DNA of 5,120 nt, from NCBI GenBank assembly GCA_013002925.1, contig JABDLQ010000199.1, positions 1 to 5,120 on the forward strand. Direction: 5' to 3'. This stretch comes from Gammaproteobacteria bacterium (lineage in GTDB: Bacteria > Pseudomonadota > Gammaproteobacteria > Steroidobacterales > SZUA-146). The notes under the pieces are model-generated. The model saw nothing but the letters and a program-made list of their open reading frames with translations, had not been told where the DNA came from and ran no database searches. The position numbers and the translations under genes are program-made. Shown in pieces: positions 4,399 to 5,120 of this stretch; position 1 is the stretch's first letter, and each line of letters starts with the position of its first letter.

Positions 4399-5120
4399 AT
4401 GCCATATCATCGCGCTGCATGGTTGCTGACGCCGTTTCTACTGTTGTTGTCCAGCTGTGAAACCCCACCGGATGTCGGTGACTATAAAGAATCTGACACC
4501 CGTTCATGGCTCGCTGGTGATCACCATATTCACAGTCGCTACAGCGTAGAATGGGATATGGAAACGGATCCGCCGACTCCGCTGATCGGCGGAGATGCAA
4601 TCTATCCAATTCCGATGAACGCGGTAATGGGCAAATATTTTGGCCTGTCCTGGATGGTGGCCACTGATCACGGTGGACCGAATCACAGCAAAGTTAACCT
4701 CGAACGTGCCTATCCGGAATTGGTGCAGTCGCGCCTGGTTGTTGCAGAAGTCATTCAGTTTTATGGCATGGAACTGGACACCCCGGCAGGTGAACACAGC
4801 AGCCTGATCATCCCGCACACTCACGATGAAGCAAAGGTGTTACATCAACTCGAAGCAGACTTTGACACGGTTGAAAAGTTCCCGGTGGATCCGTTACGCG
4901 ACACGGAAGCCAAAATGATCGAGGCGCTTGAGGTGATGCGCGATCTTGATGCCCCGCCGATTGTGATTGCCAATCATCCGGCGCGCACCGCCACAGGCGA
5001 CGGCATTTACGGTGCTTACCACCCAGCGGAGCTGCGGCGCTGGAACGATACGCCACCGGACGTTGCCATTGGCATGGCCGGGGCACCCGGCCATCAGGCC
5101 CTGGCACTGACGACCAACCC
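4399..5120 (+). CDS. PHP-domain metal-dependent phosphoesterase lipoprotein (3' end outside window)
   Basis: ATG 4399 follows GGAGG (4387-4391) by 7 nt and opens a frame that stays open to the window end (240 complete codons). Residues 1-20 form a lipoprotein signal peptide with lipobox LSSC, the lipidated cysteine being Cys20. Glu at +2 does not match the inner-membrane retention signal (Asp at +2), so outer-membrane placement is likely. The PHP phosphoesterase motifs follow in order: D-x-H-x-H-S at 41-46 (DHHIHS), T-D-H-G-G at 89-93, the G-M-E-L segment at 123-126 followed by GEHSSL at 131-136, and N-H-P-A-R at 192-196. These supply the usual histidine, aspartate and glutamate metal ligands; the last D-x-H motif should lie beyond the window. 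The inferred role is hydrolysis of a phosphoester outside the cytoplasm, substrate unknown. The leader is unusually rich in hairpins. Confidence 0.88.
   Translation, partial: MPYHRAAWLLTPFLLLLSSCETPPDVGDYKESDTRSWLAGDHHIHSRYSVEWDMETDPPTPLIGGDAIYPIPMNAVMGKYFGLSWMVATDHGGPNHSKVNLERAYPELVQSRLVVAEVIQFYGMELDTPAGEHSSLIIPHTHDEAKVLHQLEADFDTVEKFPVDPLRDTEAKMIEALEVMRDLDAPPIVIANHPARTATGDGIYGAYHPAELRRWNDTPPDVAIGMAGAPGHQALALTTN

Noticed and set aside
4504..5107. Minus-strand frames opposite the PHP gene
   Set aside because: They are shadows of a gene with a strong ribosome binding site, signal peptide and ordered catalytic motifs on the + strand.

Overview
The window looks like chromosomal DNA of a gammaproteobacterium, probably an environmental or uncultured one. 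The evidence is a moderately GC-rich base composition, Shine-Dalgarno led genes, a classical GC-stem/T-tract terminator, and an nfeD-stomatin gene pair of the E. coli ybbJ/qmcA type. No phage, transposase, rRNA, tRNA or CRISPR signal was seen. All supported genes are on the + strand.

Layout: (1) 1-1017, the 3' part of an integral membrane protein with conserved TM-helix repeats of the mechanosensitive-channel superfamily (CmpX-like), closed by a strong intrinsic terminator at 1039-1070. (2) 1071-1384, a gene-free stretch carrying two tandem copies of a 50-bp repeat. (3) 1385-1552, a 55-codon two-helix membrane protein, possibly leaderless. (4) 1681-3090, an extended -10 promoter followed by a two-gene operon: a short NfeD protein and a QmcA/stomatin-type SPFH protein. 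The two are expected to act together in the inner membrane. (5) 3091-3515, an intergenic region with a 15-unit heptanucleotide tandem array (3334-3438). The array ends 4 bp before the -35 box of a good sigma70-like promoter. (6) 3543-4103, a 186-aa protein I do not recognise. Its C-terminal strand pattern faintly recalls barnase-fold RNases. (7) 4104-4398, a non-coding leader whose 3' part can form several nested and competing hairpins around the ribosome binding site of the next gene. (8) 4399 to the window end, the 5' part of a lipoprotein with a PHP-type metal-dependent phosphoesterase domain.

Only nfeD-qmcA is a clear functional unit. Several of the other genes are membrane or envelope proteins (the channel-like protein, the 55-aa protein, the PHP lipoprotein), but nothing ties them into one pathway. 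The least explained parts are the heptad array with its adjacent promoter and orphan gene, the 50-bp tandem repeat, and the structured leader of the PHP gene.
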